Assembly (NCBI GenBank): GCA_023511585.1
Contig: JAIMBF010000008.1
Location: 1-64,000, forward strand
Reading direction: 5' to 3'
From: Terriglobia bacterium
GTDB lineage: Bacteria > Pseudomonadota > Alphaproteobacteria > Acetobacterales > Acetobacteraceae
Length of the DNA: 64,000 nucleotides
The translations under genes and the position numbers were made by a program. Below the pieces are notes generated by a model that had not been told where the DNA came from, searched no databases, and was given only the letters and a program-made list of their open reading frames with translations. Shown one piece after another: positions 15,464 to 24,872 of the stretch. How positions within the stretch are numbered: position 1 is the stretch's first letter; every line of letters starts with the position of its first letter.

Positions 15464-16057
15464 TCACACCACGCGGCGGGCCTGCAAAGCGGCGGCCAGC
15501 GTGCCGTCATCCATCGCCTCCAGCGTGCCGCCGATCGGCACCCCTTGCGCCGGGCGCGAAAGGGTTACGCCCAGCGGGCGCAGTTGATCGGCGAGCCAAT
15601 GCGCCGTGCTGGCGCCATCGACAGTGGCGGCGAGCGCCAAAATCACTTCCTCAACACCGCCGGCGCGGATGCGGGCCAGCAAGGGGGCGACGTTCAGATC
15701 CTCGGGGCCGGTGCCGTTGAGGGGCGAGAGCAGCCCGCCCAGCACGTGATAAAGCCCCCGAAACATTCCGGTTCGCTGCAAGGCCCAGAGATCCCCCACA
15801 CTTTCCACCACGCAAATCAGCCGCTTTTCCCGCGAAGGATCGGCGCAGATGCTGCAGGGATCGCGGCTGTCCAGATTGCCGCAAAGCGAACAGCTGCGCA
15901 CCGCGCGCGCTGCCTCGCTCAGCGCAAACGAGAGGGGAGCCAGGTGTTTTTCGGGGTTGCTCAGGAGCTTCAACGCAATCCGGCGTGCGCTCCTGGGGCC
16001 GAGCCCGGGGAGCTTGACCAGCTCCGCAATCAGCCGTTCGATTTCCGGCCCGCCCAT
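15464..16057 (-). CDS. recR: Recombination protein RecR
   Basis: A 197-residue DNA-binding clamp of the RecFOR pathway, which loads RecA at gaps. The N-terminal helix-hairpin-helix KLPGLGPRSARRIALKL, a four-Cys zinc finger (CSLCGN and CSICAD) and a TOPRIM domain (ICVVESVGDLWALQRTG) are in order. The C-terminal Walker-B-like part ends QARRVV. It lies 19 bases after ybaB in the conserved dnaX-ybaB-recR operon. Confidence 0.96.
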   Translation of the reverse strand: MGGPEIERLIAELVKLPGLGPRSARRIALKLLSNPEKHLAPLSFALSEAARAVRSCSLCGNLDSRDPCSICADPSREKRLICVVESVGDLWALQRTGMFRGLYHVLGGLLSPLNGTGPEDLNVAPLLARIRAGGVEEVILALAATVDGASTAHWLADQLRPLGVTLSRPAQGVPIGGTLEAMDDGTLAAALQARRVV

Positions 16058-16076
16058 CGTCGCGGCAGCTCTGGCC

Positions 16077-16400
16077 TCAGAAGGGGAGCTTAAAATCGGG
16101 CGGCAGCTTCAGGCCCCCCGTGAGGTTTTGCATCTCCTCTCCGGCGCGCTGCTCAATTTTCTGCTTGGCGTCGGCATGGGCGGCCACCAGCAGATCCTGG
16201 AGCATTTCCATCTCGTTCGGGTCGGCCAGCTTGGGGTCGATCCAAACCCGGCGAAGTTCGCCTTTGCCGTTCAGCGTCAGGCGCACCATGCCGGCGCCGG
16301 CGCTGCCTTCGATTTCCATCGCCTCCAGCTTGGCCTGCAATTCCTGCATCTTGGCCTGCATCTGTTGCGCCTGCTTCATCAGGCCGGCGAGATTTTTCAT
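16077..16400 (-). CDS. ybaB: YbaB/EbfC family nucleoid-associated protein
   Basis: A 107-residue homodimeric DNA-binding protein of the EbfC family. The N-terminal long helix ([20 protein letters not shown]) and the [18 protein letters not shown] strand segment are characteristic. The start overlaps the dnaX stop by 4 bases and recR follows, the classical operon order, which links it to recombination and repair. The exact role in this organism is unknown. Confidence 0.95.
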   Translation of the reverse strand: MKNLAGLMKQAQQMQAKMQELQAKLEAMEIEGSAGAGMVRLTLNGKGELRRVWIDPKLADPNEMEMLQDLLVAAHADAKQKIEQRAGEEMQNLTGGLKLPPDFKLPF

Positions 16401-18265
16401 TCCATTTCTTCCTCAGACTCTTCGGTCAGTTCATCCTGATCATCCTGCTCACCCGCGGACGGCGCGAGCGCGGCAAAAGCGGCATCCTCTCCGAACGAAG
16501 GAACCGGCGAGCCTGTTCCCTCCCCCGACGCATCACGGGTTTCGGCCTCGGCTTCCGGATGCACGGCATCGATCCGCGCCCCGGGAAAGGCTTCCAAAAT
16601 CGCCTGAACCAGCGGGTGCTGAGCAGCCGCACGGCGGCGTGCGGCGTCGGCCGCTTTCTCTTGCTCGGCCAGTGTCGGCTCGCCTTCCTCATGCGAGAGC
16701 GCAATGGTCCAGCGTTCGCCTGTGCTGCGCTGTAGCAGGGATGCAAGCTGGGAAACAAGATCGCGCGGGGCATCCGGCTCCAGCCGGAGTTCCAAAACGG
16801 GCGGGGCGAAACGCACCAGGTGCACCATGTGTGTCAGGCGCGCGTGCAGAAGGGCCTCCCGCTCCGCCGCGGCGAGCGCCACCACGTCGCGAAAGCTCGT
16901 AAGCCGGGGTTTGTCGGCGGGAAGCGAAGCCGCCGAGGGCTCGGGGATTGCGAGCGCGGTGGCGCCGATCCCCTCCGTGGGCGAGGCGGTGCGCGGCGCG
17001 CGCCGATCGGGCGGCGCAAGGCCGGCCGGAGCGGGTTTGGGCTCGGCTTTCTCAAGGCGGCGCACCAATTCGCCGGGCGGCGGGAGATCCGCCACATGGC
17101 AAAGCCGGATCAGCACCATTTCCGCCGCCGCGCGACGATCGGGCGCGGCTTCCACCTCGGCCAGGCCTTTCAGCAGCATTTGCCAGGCGCGTCCCAGCAC
17201 CGGCACGCTCAGGGCCTCGGCAAGCGCCGCGCTGCGGGTGCGGTCGGTTTCGGAAAGCGAGAGATCCTGACGAAGTTCCGGAATGAACTTCATGCGCGAG
17301 ACGGTGTGGAGAATTTCCAGCATGTCTTGAAGCAGCATGCCGAGATCGGCGCCGCGCGCGTATGCTGCCTCGGTTTGCGCCAATGCCTCGGCCACCCGGC
17401 CCGCCATGACGGCTTCCAAGAGGTCGAAGACCTGAGCCCGATCGGCCAGGCCCAACATGGCATTGACCGCGGCCGCGGTGACCGGCCCGCCCCCTTCGGC
17501 TTGCGCGATGGCCTGGTCGAGCAGGGAAAGCCCGTCGCGCACCGAGCCGTCGGCGGCGCGGGCAAGCAGCGCAAGGGCTTCCGGCTCGACCGCGATGTGC
17601 TCGGCCTCCGCAATGCGGCCGAAATGCGCGATGAGCTCCTTCACCGAAACCCGGCGCAGATCAAAGCGCTGGCAGCGCGAGAGCACGGTCAGCGGCACTT
17701 TGCGCAATTCGGTGGTGGCGAAGATGAATTTCACATGCGGCGGCGGCTCCTCCAGCGTTTTCAGCAAAGCGTTGAAGGCGTTCCGCGAAAGCATGTGGAC
17801 TTCGTCCACGATAAAAACTTTCGTGCGGGCTTGCAGGGGGCGAAAACGGGTTGCCTCGATGATCTCGCGCACGTCATCCACCCCGGTGCGCGAGGCGGCA
17901 TCCATCTCCACCACGTCGGGGTGCCGATCCGCCAGAATGGCGGTGCAATTGGCGCAAACGCCGCAGGGATCCGCCGTCGGCCCGCCGTTGCCGTCGGGCC
18001 CCGTGCAATTCAATGCCCGCGCGATAATGCGGGCGGTGGTGGTTTTCCCCACCCCGCGCACCCCGGTGAGCATAAACGCATGCGCGACACGCCCTTGCGC
18101 GAAGGCGTTGCGCAGAATGCGCACCATGGTTTCTTGGCCGATCAGATCCGCAAAGGTCTGCGGGCGATACTTCCGTGCCAGCACCCGATAGCCCGCGGGG
18201 CTTGCCCAAGCGGACCGCGCGGAAGCGTCGGGGGTGGAGGGGGTGTCCTCGATCAGCTGGGACAT
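16397..18265 (-). CDS. dnaX: DNA polymerase III subunits gamma and tau
   Basis: A 622-residue clamp-loader ATPase. AAA+ motifs: [14 protein letters not shown], Walker [14 protein letters not shown], a zinc site with Cys in CTGPD...PCGVCANC, Walker [10 protein letters not shown], and sensor-1 [10 protein letters not shown]. Domain III and a Pro/Ala-rich linker (about residues 400-450) lead to a tau-like C-terminal part that ends in an acidic tail ([15 protein letters not shown]). Whether gamma is made by frameshifting is not evident; no obvious A-rich slippery heptamer was noticed. The SRP RNA gene lies just upstream on the same strand, as in many Alphaproteobacteria. Confidence 0.96.
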   Translation of the reverse strand: MSQLIEDTPSTPDASARSAWASPAGYRVLARKYRPQTFADLIGQETMVRILRNAFAQGRVAHAFMLTGVRGVGKTTTARIIARALNCTGPDGNGGPTADPCGVCANCTAILADRHPDVVEMDAASRTGVDDVREIIEATRFRPLQARTKVFIVDEVHMLSRNAFNALLKTLEEPPPHVKFIFATTELRKVPLTVLSRCQRFDLRRVSVKELIAHFGRIAEAEHIAVEPEALALLARAADGSVRDGLSLLDQAIAQAEGGGPVTAAAVNAMLGLADRAQVFDLLEAVMAGRVAEALAQTEAAYARGADLGMLLQDMLEILHTVSRMKFIPELRQDLSLSETDRTRSAALAEALSVPVLGRAWQMLLKGLAEVEAAPDRRAAAEMVLIRLCHVADLPPPGELVRRLEKAEPKPAPAGLAPPDRRAPRTASPTEGIGATALAIPEPSAASLPADKPRLTSFRDVVALAAAEREALLHARLTHMVHLVRFAPPVLELRLEPDAPRDLVSQLASLLQRSTGERWTIALSHEEGEPTLAEQEKAADAARRRAAAQHPLVQAILEAFPGARIDAVHPEAEAETRDASGEGTGSPVPSFGEDAAFAALAPSAGEQDDQDELTEESEEEME

Positions 18266-18287
18266 GCGCTTTGCAACTCGTAAAGTG

Positions 18288-18382
18288 AGGGACTGACGAA
18301 CGACCCGGGCGGAGACTCGTTATGGCTGCTTCCTTCCGGACCTGACCAGGTTGGCGAGACGCCCGTCCGCCGCCAGCCCCCG
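18288..18382 (-). ncRNA. ffs: Small signal recognition particle RNA (4.5S)
   Basis: The minus strand carries the near-invariant domain IV sequence GGTCAGGTCCGGAAGGAAGC, followed by AGCC, which binds Ffh. The flanks can pair: GGGGGCTGGCGGCGGACGGGCG at the 5' side with a complementary segment ending CGTCAGTCCC at the 3' side, giving one long irregular hairpin of about 95 nt. Exact ends are estimated from pairing. With Ffh it targets nascent membrane proteins to FtsY. A possible promoter lies just upstream (TTGGCC and GATAAG, 16-base spacing). Confidence 0.93.
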
Positions 18383-18444
18383 GCGGCTCTCTTATCACGG
18401 CTTGCCCGAGAGGGCCAAGCCGGGGCACGCACCATCCGCCCGAT

Positions 18445-20049
18445 TCAGGAAACCACGCCGTTGGCCACCGGTTCGAGCGCGAACGCGGCTTCCACAAGCT
18501 CGCGGGTGTAGCGCTCGCGCGGATGGCGAAGAATGCGTTCTGCCGGGCCTTCCTCCACCACTCTGCCTTGCCGCATCACGATGATGCGATGCGCCAAGGC
18601 CCGCACCACTCGGAGATCATGGCTGATGAAGAGATAGGCAATGGTGTGGCGTTCTTGCAGCTCCCGCAGCAATTCGACGATTTGCGCCTGCACCGAACGG
18701 TCGAGCGCGCTAGTGGGCTCGTCCAGCACCACAAAGCGGGGCTTGAGGACCAGGGCGCGCGCGATGGCGATACGCTGACGCTGCCCGCCCGAGAATTCGT
18801 GCGGAAAGCGATCGGCCGCATCCGGCGGCAAGCCCACTTCGGCCAGCGCCTCGGCCACGCGGGCTGCCCGCTCGGCCTTCGAGAGCCGCGGAGCGTGGAC
18901 GGCAAGCCCTTCCGCAACGATTTCGCCGACATGCATGCGCGGGGAGAGGCTGCCGAACGGGTCTTGAAAGACGATCTGCATGCGCGCGCGCAAGGCACGC
19001 AGGCTGCGCCGATCGAGCTTGGCCAGCTCTTTGCCTTCAAAAGAAATGCGGCCTTGGGCCGGGGTAAGGCCGAGAATACCGAAGCCGAGTGTGGTTTTGC
19101 CGGAGCCCGATTCCCCGACGAGCCCCACGGTTTCGCCCTCCCGCACTTCCAGCGAAATACCGTCGCAAGCGCGGACATACCCGACGGTGCGCCGCAGCAA
19201 GCCGCGGGAAATGGCAAAATGCACGCAAACATTCTCCGCCTGAAGGATAGGGGCTGCGGAGTTGGGCAGCGGGGCCGGATCGCCTTTCGGTTCGGCGGCC
19301 AGAAGCTCGGCGGTATAGGCATGGCGCGGATGGGCAAAAACGCGGGCGACCGGCCCGGATTCCACCATTTCGCCCGCACGCATCACCACCACATCATCGG
19401 CGTAATGGCGCACCACCTCGAGATCATGCGTAATCAAGAGCAGCGCGAGCCCGCGCGCGGCCTTGAGATCGGCAAGCAGTTTCAAGATCTGCGCCTGGAT
19501 GGTTACGTCCAGAGCCGTGGTGGGCTCATCGGCGATGAGCAGCGGAGGATCGTTGGCAAGCGCCATCGCAATCATCACCCGCTGGCGCTGCCCGCCGGAC
19601 AGTTGATGCGGATACGCCTCCAGCCTTCGCTCCGCATCGGCAAAGCCGGCGAGCCGGAGAAGCTCGATAACGCGTGCGCGGGTTCCGCCTTTCGGCGGAC
19701 GCCGGTGCAGCAGGATCGCCTCGGCAATCTGCTTGCCGATGCGGTGCAGCGGGTTGAGGCTTGTCATCGGCTCTTGAAAGATCATGCCGGCGGCGCTGCC
19801 GCGCATGTTGCGAAGGGTTTGCCGGCTCGCTGCCAGCATATCCACGCCCTGTAAGACGACACGCCCGGAAATCTTCGCCAAACCCGGCGCAAAGAGCTGC
19901 AGGAGGGCAAGCGCGGTAACGGTTTTGCCGGAACCGCTTTCCCCAACCAAAGCAAGCGTTTTCCCCCGCTCGAGCTGAAACGAAACGCCCTTGACGACGA
20001 GGCGGCCGCCCAAGGAGACGGAAAGATTTTCGACTTCGAGCAGGCTCAT
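18445..20049 (-). CDS. yejF: Fused two-domain ABC ATPase of a peptide importer
   Basis: A 534-residue protein with two complete ABC ATPase domains. Domain 1: Walker A GESGSGKTV, signature LSGGQRQRV, Walker B LLIADEPT, and the H-loop in ITHDLEVV. Domain 2: GESGSGKTTLG, FSGGQRQRI, FVVLDEPTSALD and ISHDLRVV. Each is followed by an oligopeptide-transporter-type tail (HPRHAYTAELLAAEP, HPRERYTRELVEAAF). This fused arrangement is typical of YejF. The ATG at 20049 overlaps the yejE stop by 4 bases. It powers uptake through YejB/YejE of substrate delivered by YejA. Confidence 0.92.
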   Translation of the reverse strand: MSLLEVENLSVSLGGRLVVKGVSFQLERGKTLALVGESGSGKTVTALALLQLFAPGLAKISGRVVLQGVDMLAASRQTLRNMRGSAAGMIFQEPMTSLNPLHRIGKQIAEAILLHRRPPKGGTRARVIELLRLAGFADAERRLEAYPHQLSGGQRQRVMIAMALANDPPLLIADEPTTALDVTIQAQILKLLADLKAARGLALLLITHDLEVVRHYADDVVVMRAGEMVESGPVARVFAHPRHAYTAELLAAEPKGDPAPLPNSAAPILQAENVCVHFAISRGLLRRTVGYVRACDGISLEVREGETVGLVGESGSGKTTLGFGILGLTPAQGRISFEGKELAKLDRRSLRALRARMQIVFQDPFGSLSPRMHVGEIVAEGLAVHAPRLSKAERAARVAEALAEVGLPPDAADRFPHEFSGGQRQRIAIARALVLKPRFVVLDEPTSALDRSVQAQIVELLRELQERHTIAYLFISHDLRVVRALAHRIIVMRQGRVVEEGPAERILRHPRERYTRELVEAAFALEPVANGVVS

Positions 20050-21074
20050 ACGAGGATTTTGCGAGGGTCGAAGGAATCTCGCACCGCCTCGCCGATAAAG
20101 ATCAAGAGCGTCAGCAAGCCGCCGAGCACGACAAACGCGGTAATGCCGAGCCAAGGCGCTTGCAGGTTATTCTTGCCCTCGGAAATCAGCTCGCCCAAGG
20201 AAGGCGAACCCGGCGGCAGGCCGAAGCCCAGAAAATCGAGGCTGGCCAGCACGGTCACGGAGCCGGAGAGCGTAAAGGGCAGAAAGGTCAACGTCGCCAC
20301 CATGGCGTTGGGAAGAATATGGCGCCACATTACGGCAAGATCGCTCACGCCGAGCGCGCGGGCGGCGCGCACATAATCGAGACTGCGCCCGCGCAGAAAT
20401 TCCGCGCGCACCACGCCGGTGAGATGCATCCAACTGAACAACAACAGGAAAACCAGCAAGACCCAGAAACTCGGCGTGAGAATGGAGCCCAAGATAATCA
20501 GCAAATAGAGTTGCGGCATGCCGCTCCACATTTCAATAAAGCGCTGAAACAAAAGATCGACGAGCCCGCCGTAGAAACCCTGCACGGCGCCGGCGGCAAT
20601 GCCGATGGCCGAGGCAATCGCGGTGAGCGTGAAACCGAAGAGAACGGAAAGGCGAAACCCGTAAATCACGCGGGCGAGCACGTCGCGCGCTTCATCGTCG
20701 GTGCCGAGCCAATGGCGCCACGACGGCGGCGAAGGTGCGGGCGCGGAGAGATCATAGGCGACGGTGTTGTAGCTATACGGAATGAGCGGCCAAAGCATCC
20801 AGCCTTTGGTATGAATCGATGCTTGCAGCTCGGCGTCGCGATAGTCCGCCTCGGTCGGCATGGCCGCCGGGTCGAACGTATCGCCGCTGTAGTCGAAAAG
20901 AACGGGAAAATACCAATGCCCGCCGTAGTAGATGACGAGCGGACGGTCGTTTGCGATGAATTCCGCAAACAGGCAGATGGAAAAAAGCACAAGAAAAATC
21001 CAAAGCGACCAAAAGCCGCGGCGATGCGCCCGAAAGACTGCAAGCCGACGTTTGGTGAGCGAGGAAAGAGCCAT
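20046..21074 (-). CDS. yejE: Peptide ABC transporter permease
   Basis: A 342-residue inner-membrane permease of the OppC type. The N-terminal TM helix (FWSLWIFLVLFSICLFAEFI) is followed by a long periplasmic insert (about residues 40-130) characteristic of YejE, including YYGGHWYFPVLFDYSGDTFD. Further TM helices and the cytoplasmic coupling motif (RAARALGVSDLAVMWRHILP) follow. It abuts the yejB stop and overlaps the yejF start, so the operon is translationally coupled. Confidence 0.93.
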   Translation of the reverse strand: MALSSLTKRRLAVFRAHRRGFWSLWIFLVLFSICLFAEFIANDRPLVIYYGGHWYFPVLFDYSGDTFDPAAMPTEADYRDAELQASIHTKGWMLWPLIPYSYNTVAYDLSAPAPSPPSWRHWLGTDDEARDVLARVIYGFRLSVLFGFTLTAIASAIGIAAGAVQGFYGGLVDLLFQRFIEMWSGMPQLYLLIILGSILTPSFWVLLVFLLLFSWMHLTGVVRAEFLRGRSLDYVRAARALGVSDLAVMWRHILPNAMVATLTFLPFTLSGSVTVLASLDFLGFGLPPGSPSLGELISEGKNNLQAPWLGITAFVVLGGLLTLLIFIGEAVRDSFDPRKILV

Positions 21075-22154
21075 TTATCGCCTGGCTTCGAAATCGATCC
21101 GCGGATCGACGACCGTGTAGAGAAAATCACCCAAAATCTGAAGAAGCAATCCCAGTAAGGTATATATATAGAGTGTGCCGAACATCACCGGATAGTCTCG
21201 CGCGATGGCGCTTTCAAAACCGAGCAAACCCAGCCCATCAAGCGAGAAAATAATCTCGACCAGCAGGGCCGAGGTAAACAGGATCCCCAACAACGCCGAG
21301 GGAAACCCCGCAACCACCAACAACATGGCATTGCGGAAGATATGGCCGTAGAGGATGCGCCGGAGGCTCGCGCCCTTGGCCGCCGCGGTGAGGACGTAGT
21401 GCTTGCGAACCTCTTCCAGAAAGCAATTCTTGGTGAGCATGGTAAGGCTCGCAAACCCGCCCACCACCAGCGAGGTGACCGGAAGCACCATGTGCCAGAG
21501 GTAGTCGCGAATGCGTTCGGGCCAGGACAGGCTCCACCAATTCTCGCTGACCAGGCCGCGCAGGGGAAACCACTCGAAGAAAGAGCCGCCGGCAAAGAGC
21601 ACCACCAGCAGAATGGCGAAGAGAAAAGAAGGAATCGCATAACCGATCAGCACGGCCACGCTGGTGATGACATCGAAGCGGCTGCCGTCGTGCACGGCCT
21701 TGGCAATGCCGAGCGGGATGGAAACAAGATACACCAGCAGCGTCGACCAAAGCCCCAAGGAAATACTGACCGGCATTTTCTGCAAGATCAGCTGCAGGAC
21801 GGTTTGATCGCGAAAGAAGCTGCGGCCCAAGTCAAACCGCAGATAGCCCTTGAGCATAATCCAAAAGCGAACCAGCGGCGGCTTGTCGAAACCGAACATG
21901 CGCCGGATATCGGCGATAATGTGCGGATCCAGCCCGCTTGCGCCACGGTAAAGGCCGGCTTGGCCGGCTGCGGCCTCGTGCCCCCCTTCGCCGGACATGC
22001 GCCCCATGGCGGCACCGCCGTGCCCTTTGAGTTCGGCGATCATCTGCTCCACCGGTCCGCCGGGTGCGAACTGCACCACCACGAAATTGATGGCGATAAT
22101 GCCGAACAGCGTGGGGATGATGAGTAAGAGCCGACGGAGAAGATACGCAGCCAT
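21075..22154 (-). CDS. yejB: Peptide ABC transporter permease
   Basis: A 359-residue OppB-type permease. It starts [20 protein letters not shown], has a YejB-type insert with Gly/Ala-rich sequence (about residues 40-75, [13 protein letters not shown]), and the EAA-like loop [19 protein letters not shown]. Six or so TM helices are apparent. It lies 6 bases after the yejA stop, in the order yejA-yejB-yejE-yejF known from enteric bacteria, where the system imports microcin C and peptides. Confidence 0.93.
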   Translation of the reverse strand: MAAYLLRRLLLIIPTLFGIIAINFVVVQFAPGGPVEQMIAELKGHGGAAMGRMSGEGGHEAAAGQAGLYRGASGLDPHIIADIRRMFGFDKPPLVRFWIMLKGYLRFDLGRSFFRDQTVLQLILQKMPVSISLGLWSTLLVYLVSIPLGIAKAVHDGSRFDVITSVAVLIGYAIPSFLFAILLVVLFAGGSFFEWFPLRGLVSENWWSLSWPERIRDYLWHMVLPVTSLVVGGFASLTMLTKNCFLEEVRKHYVLTAAAKGASLRRILYGHIFRNAMLLVVAGFPSALLGILFTSALLVEIIFSLDGLGLLGFESAIARDYPVMFGTLYIYTLLGLLLQILGDFLYTVVDPRIDFEARR

Positions 22155-22160
22155 GGACTA

Positions 22161-24002
22161 CTATTCGATACCGGCTTGCCTCGCTTTATCGGTGACCTCG
22201 GCGAGTTTGGCATCGATCCACCAGGAGTCAAAGGCAAATCCCGTGCGTACCGGCTTTTCCGGCCGGCCGAAACGGTTCCAATAAGCAACGCGCACAAACG
22301 GCAAATACCAGTGCGGCACCATGTACCAATTCCAGAGCAAAACCCGATCAAGCGCATGCGCGATGGGAACCAAATGTTCGTGGTCGGGGGCGTTGATGAG
22401 CTTCTTCACCAAAGCGTCGACGACCGGGTTGCAAACGCCCATGAGATTGTCGCTGCCTTCTTGCCCGGCGCTGGCGCAGCTCCAGTAGCCGAGTTGCTCG
22501 TTGCCGGGATCGTCGCTTTCGGGAAAGACGGCAACCGTCATGTCGTAATCGAAAGCGTCCATCAGCCTTTGATATTGCGCCGGATCCACGGTGCGAACCC
22601 GGGCATCGATGCCGAGCCGGCCGAGCCATTGCACATAAGGGAGCGCCACGCGCTCAAAGGCCGGCTCGCTCAGCAAGATCTCGAAACGGAAGGGGTTGCC
22701 CTCGGCATCGACGAGCTTGCGTTCTTTGACCTGCCAGCCCGCTTCGCGCAAAATGGCCAATGCTTTGCGCAAATTCTGTCGGTGGTCGTCCTGGGTGCGG
22801 TTGACGGGCAGGCGGAAGGGCTCGGTGAACAATTCGGGCGGGAGATCTTTGCGAAAAGGCTCCAACAACGCGAGCTCCTCGCCTTGCGGAATGCCGGAGC
22901 AGGCAAGATCGCTGTTGGCAAAATAGGAGTTGGTGCGCGTATAGGCGTTATAAAACAGATTTTCATTGCACCATTCAAAATCGAAAGCCAGCGCCATGGC
23001 ATAACGCACGCGCCGATCTTTAAACACCGCCCGCCGCGTGTTCATAGCGAAACCCTGCATGCCCGCGGGCAGACGCTGCGGAAGCAACACCTTTTTGACC
23101 AAGTCCTTTTTCACCGCGGGAAAGTCGTATGCAGTGGCCCATTGCTTGGCGATGTTTTCCTGACGGAGGTCGATTTTGCCGGCTTTGAAGGCTTCGAACG
23201 CGACCGTGCCATCGCGAAAATATTCGACGCGGATCGTATCGATATTAAATCGCCCGCGCACGGTCGGTAAATTTGCCGCCCAATAATCCGGCACGCGCTT
23301 GTAGACGACGGTGCGGCCGAAATCCACGTGCTCCACCCGATACGGGCCGGAGCCGAGCGGGGGGTCGGCGAGGGGGCGCGAAAAATCCCGCCCATCCCAG
23401 AAATGTTTCGGCAGAACCACCATTTCGCCGATGATCATCGGCAGTTCTCGATTGGTGGTGGTTTTGAAATGGAACACGATGCGCCGCTCGCTTTCCACCG
23501 TGGTGCCTGCGACATCGGCGTAATAGGCGCGATAAAAGGGCCTGCCCTGGCTGCGCAGCATCTCGAATGTCCATGCCACATCCTCGGCGGTGACGGGATG
23601 ACCGTCGTGGAACTTGGCCTCGGGATGCAGCTCGAAGGCCACCCAGGAGCGGTCTCCGGCAAGCTCTACCCATTGCGCCAGATGGCAATAATAGGTGCTG
23701 ATCTCGTCGTCGTCGCGCTGCAGCAGCGTGTCCCAAATACGGTTTAATTCCGAGGCCGGCGTGCCGCGGACGATGAAGGGGTTGAAGCTGTCGAAGCTGC
23801 CGATGGCGGCAAGGGTTGCCTCACCGCCTTTCGGCGCATCGGGGTTGACGTAGGGAAATGCTTGAAAATCCGGCGGCAGGCCCGGTTTTTCCAAGAGCGT
23901 GAGGGCGTAGGTGCGGCGATTTTCGTCGGCCAGGGCCGAGCTTTTCCCGGCGCCGATCACGCACGCAAGGGGCAGGCCTGCAAGCAATGTGCGACGATAC
24001 AA
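22161..24002 (-). CDS. yejA: Extracellular solute-binding protein, family 5 (peptide)
   Basis: A 613-residue periplasmic binding protein. The likely start is TTG at 24002: GGGAGGGAA sits 8 bases upstream, whereas the longer frame would begin inside that ribosome site. The N-terminus YRRTLLAGLPLACVIGAG then AAs to SALA is a signal peptide, possibly Tat-type because of the twin Arg. SBP_bac_5 features: PDAPKGGEATLAAIGSFDSFNPF, VEFELHPEAKFHDG-like text (WVAFELHPEAKFHDGHPVTA) and GSGPYRVEHVDFGR. It captures oligopeptides or peptide-like compounds for YejBEF. Confidence 0.92.
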   Translation of the reverse strand: MYRRTLLAGLPLACVIGAGKSSALADENRRTYALTLLEKPGLPPDFQAFPYVNPDAPKGGEATLAAIGSFDSFNPFIVRGTPASELNRIWDTLLQRDDDEISTYYCHLAQWVELAGDRSWVAFELHPEAKFHDGHPVTAEDVAWTFEMLRSQGRPFYRAYYADVAGTTVESERRIVFHFKTTTNRELPMIIGEMVVLPKHFWDGRDFSRPLADPPLGSGPYRVEHVDFGRTVVYKRVPDYWAANLPTVRGRFNIDTIRVEYFRDGTVAFEAFKAGKIDLRQENIAKQWATAYDFPAVKKDLVKKVLLPQRLPAGMQGFAMNTRRAVFKDRRVRYAMALAFDFEWCNENLFYNAYTRTNSYFANSDLACSGIPQGEELALLEPFRKDLPPELFTEPFRLPVNRTQDDHRQNLRKALAILREAGWQVKERKLVDAEGNPFRFEILLSEPAFERVALPYVQWLGRLGIDARVRTVDPAQYQRLMDAFDYDMTVAVFPESDDPGNEQLGYWSCASAGQEGSDNLMGVCNPVVDALVKKLINAPDHEHLVPIAHALDRVLLWNWYMVPHWYLPFVRVAYWNRFGRPEKPVRTGFAFDSWWIDAKLAEVTDKARQAGIE

Positions 24003-24077
24003 GGTGAATTCCCTCCCCAAATGTTCGGGCCAAAATACGATTTCGCCTATTTTCTGCGAGGATCGCGTCCATAAAAA

Positions 24078-24863
24078 TCATTTTAGCAAGTCTACCGCCG
24101 GGCCCAAAAGCCGCGGATTACCCAGCGCGAGAACATCGCCTTTGCTTTTGGGGCTCAGCGCGTTGCCCTGCCAATCCGTAAGGCAGCCGCCGGCCCCTTC
24201 CACAATCGGCACCAGCGGCACCCAGTCCCAGATTTTCAGGTCGGCTTCCGCAATCACATCGATATGGCCGAGCGTCAGCAGCCCGTAATTGTAGCAGTCT
24301 CCGCCCCAGGAGACACGCTGCACCGCCTGCGCCAGGCGCTGAAAGCGCGGCATGAGCGCGCCTTGGAACATCGCCGGGGAGGTTGCGGCAAGCTCCGCCG
24401 CTGCAAGCGCGGGGCAAAGACGGCAGCCGACCCTGCCGCCGAAAGGGCCGCGGAAAGTTGTCCGCCGGCCGCGCGCACCCACCCAGCGCTCCTGGGTGAT
24501 CGGCTGATCGATCACCCCGAGCAGGGGTTGGCCGTCTTCCAAAAGCCCGATCAAAGTGCCGAAGATGGGCCGCCCGGTGAGGAACGCGCGGGTGCCGTCG
24601 ATGGGGTCCAACACCCAAACCCGGCGGGACTGCGCCTGCTTCAGGCCGAACTCTTCGCCGAGAATGCCGTCTTCCGGGCAGCGCTCGGTGAGCACGGCCC
24701 GCATCGCGGCTTCGGCGCTGCGGTCCGCCATGGTGACGGGAGTGCGGTCGGCTTTGAGCTGAACCTCGAAGGGTTGCCGAAAGTAGGGTCGGATGGCCGC
24801 GCCGGCGACATCGGCGGCCGCTTCCGCCGCGGCGATGAGGCGATCAAGCTCGGCCGCGTCCAA
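24078..24863 (-). CDS. hisN: Histidinol-phosphatase of the inositol monophosphatase family
   Basis: A 261-residue metal-dependent phosphatase. Motifs: GEEFG (metal Glu), WVLDPIDGTRAFLTGRP (metal Asp cluster) and LKIWDWVPLVPIVEGAGG (third metal Asp). The DPIDGTRAFLTGRPIFGTLIG text matches HisN-type histidinol-phosphate phosphatases better than general inositol phosphatases. Only a TTG start (24863) is available after the in-frame stop of the cytochrome gene 9 bases upstream; no Shine-Dalgarno site is evident, so it may rely on translational coupling. No other his gene is near. Confidence 0.83.
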   Translation of the reverse strand: MDAAELDRLIAAAEAAADVAGAAIRPYFRQPFEVQLKADRTPVTMADRSAEAAMRAVLTERCPEDGILGEEFGLKQAQSRRVWVLDPIDGTRAFLTGRPIFGTLIGLLEDGQPLLGVIDQPITQERWVGARGRRTTFRGPFGGRVGCRLCPALAAAELAATSPAMFQGALMPRFQRLAQAVQRVSWGGDCYNYGLLTLGHIDVIAEADLKIWDWVPLVPIVEGAGGCLTDWQGNALSPKSKGDVLALGNPRLLGPAVDLLK

Positions 24864-24872
24864 GGTTCGGCA

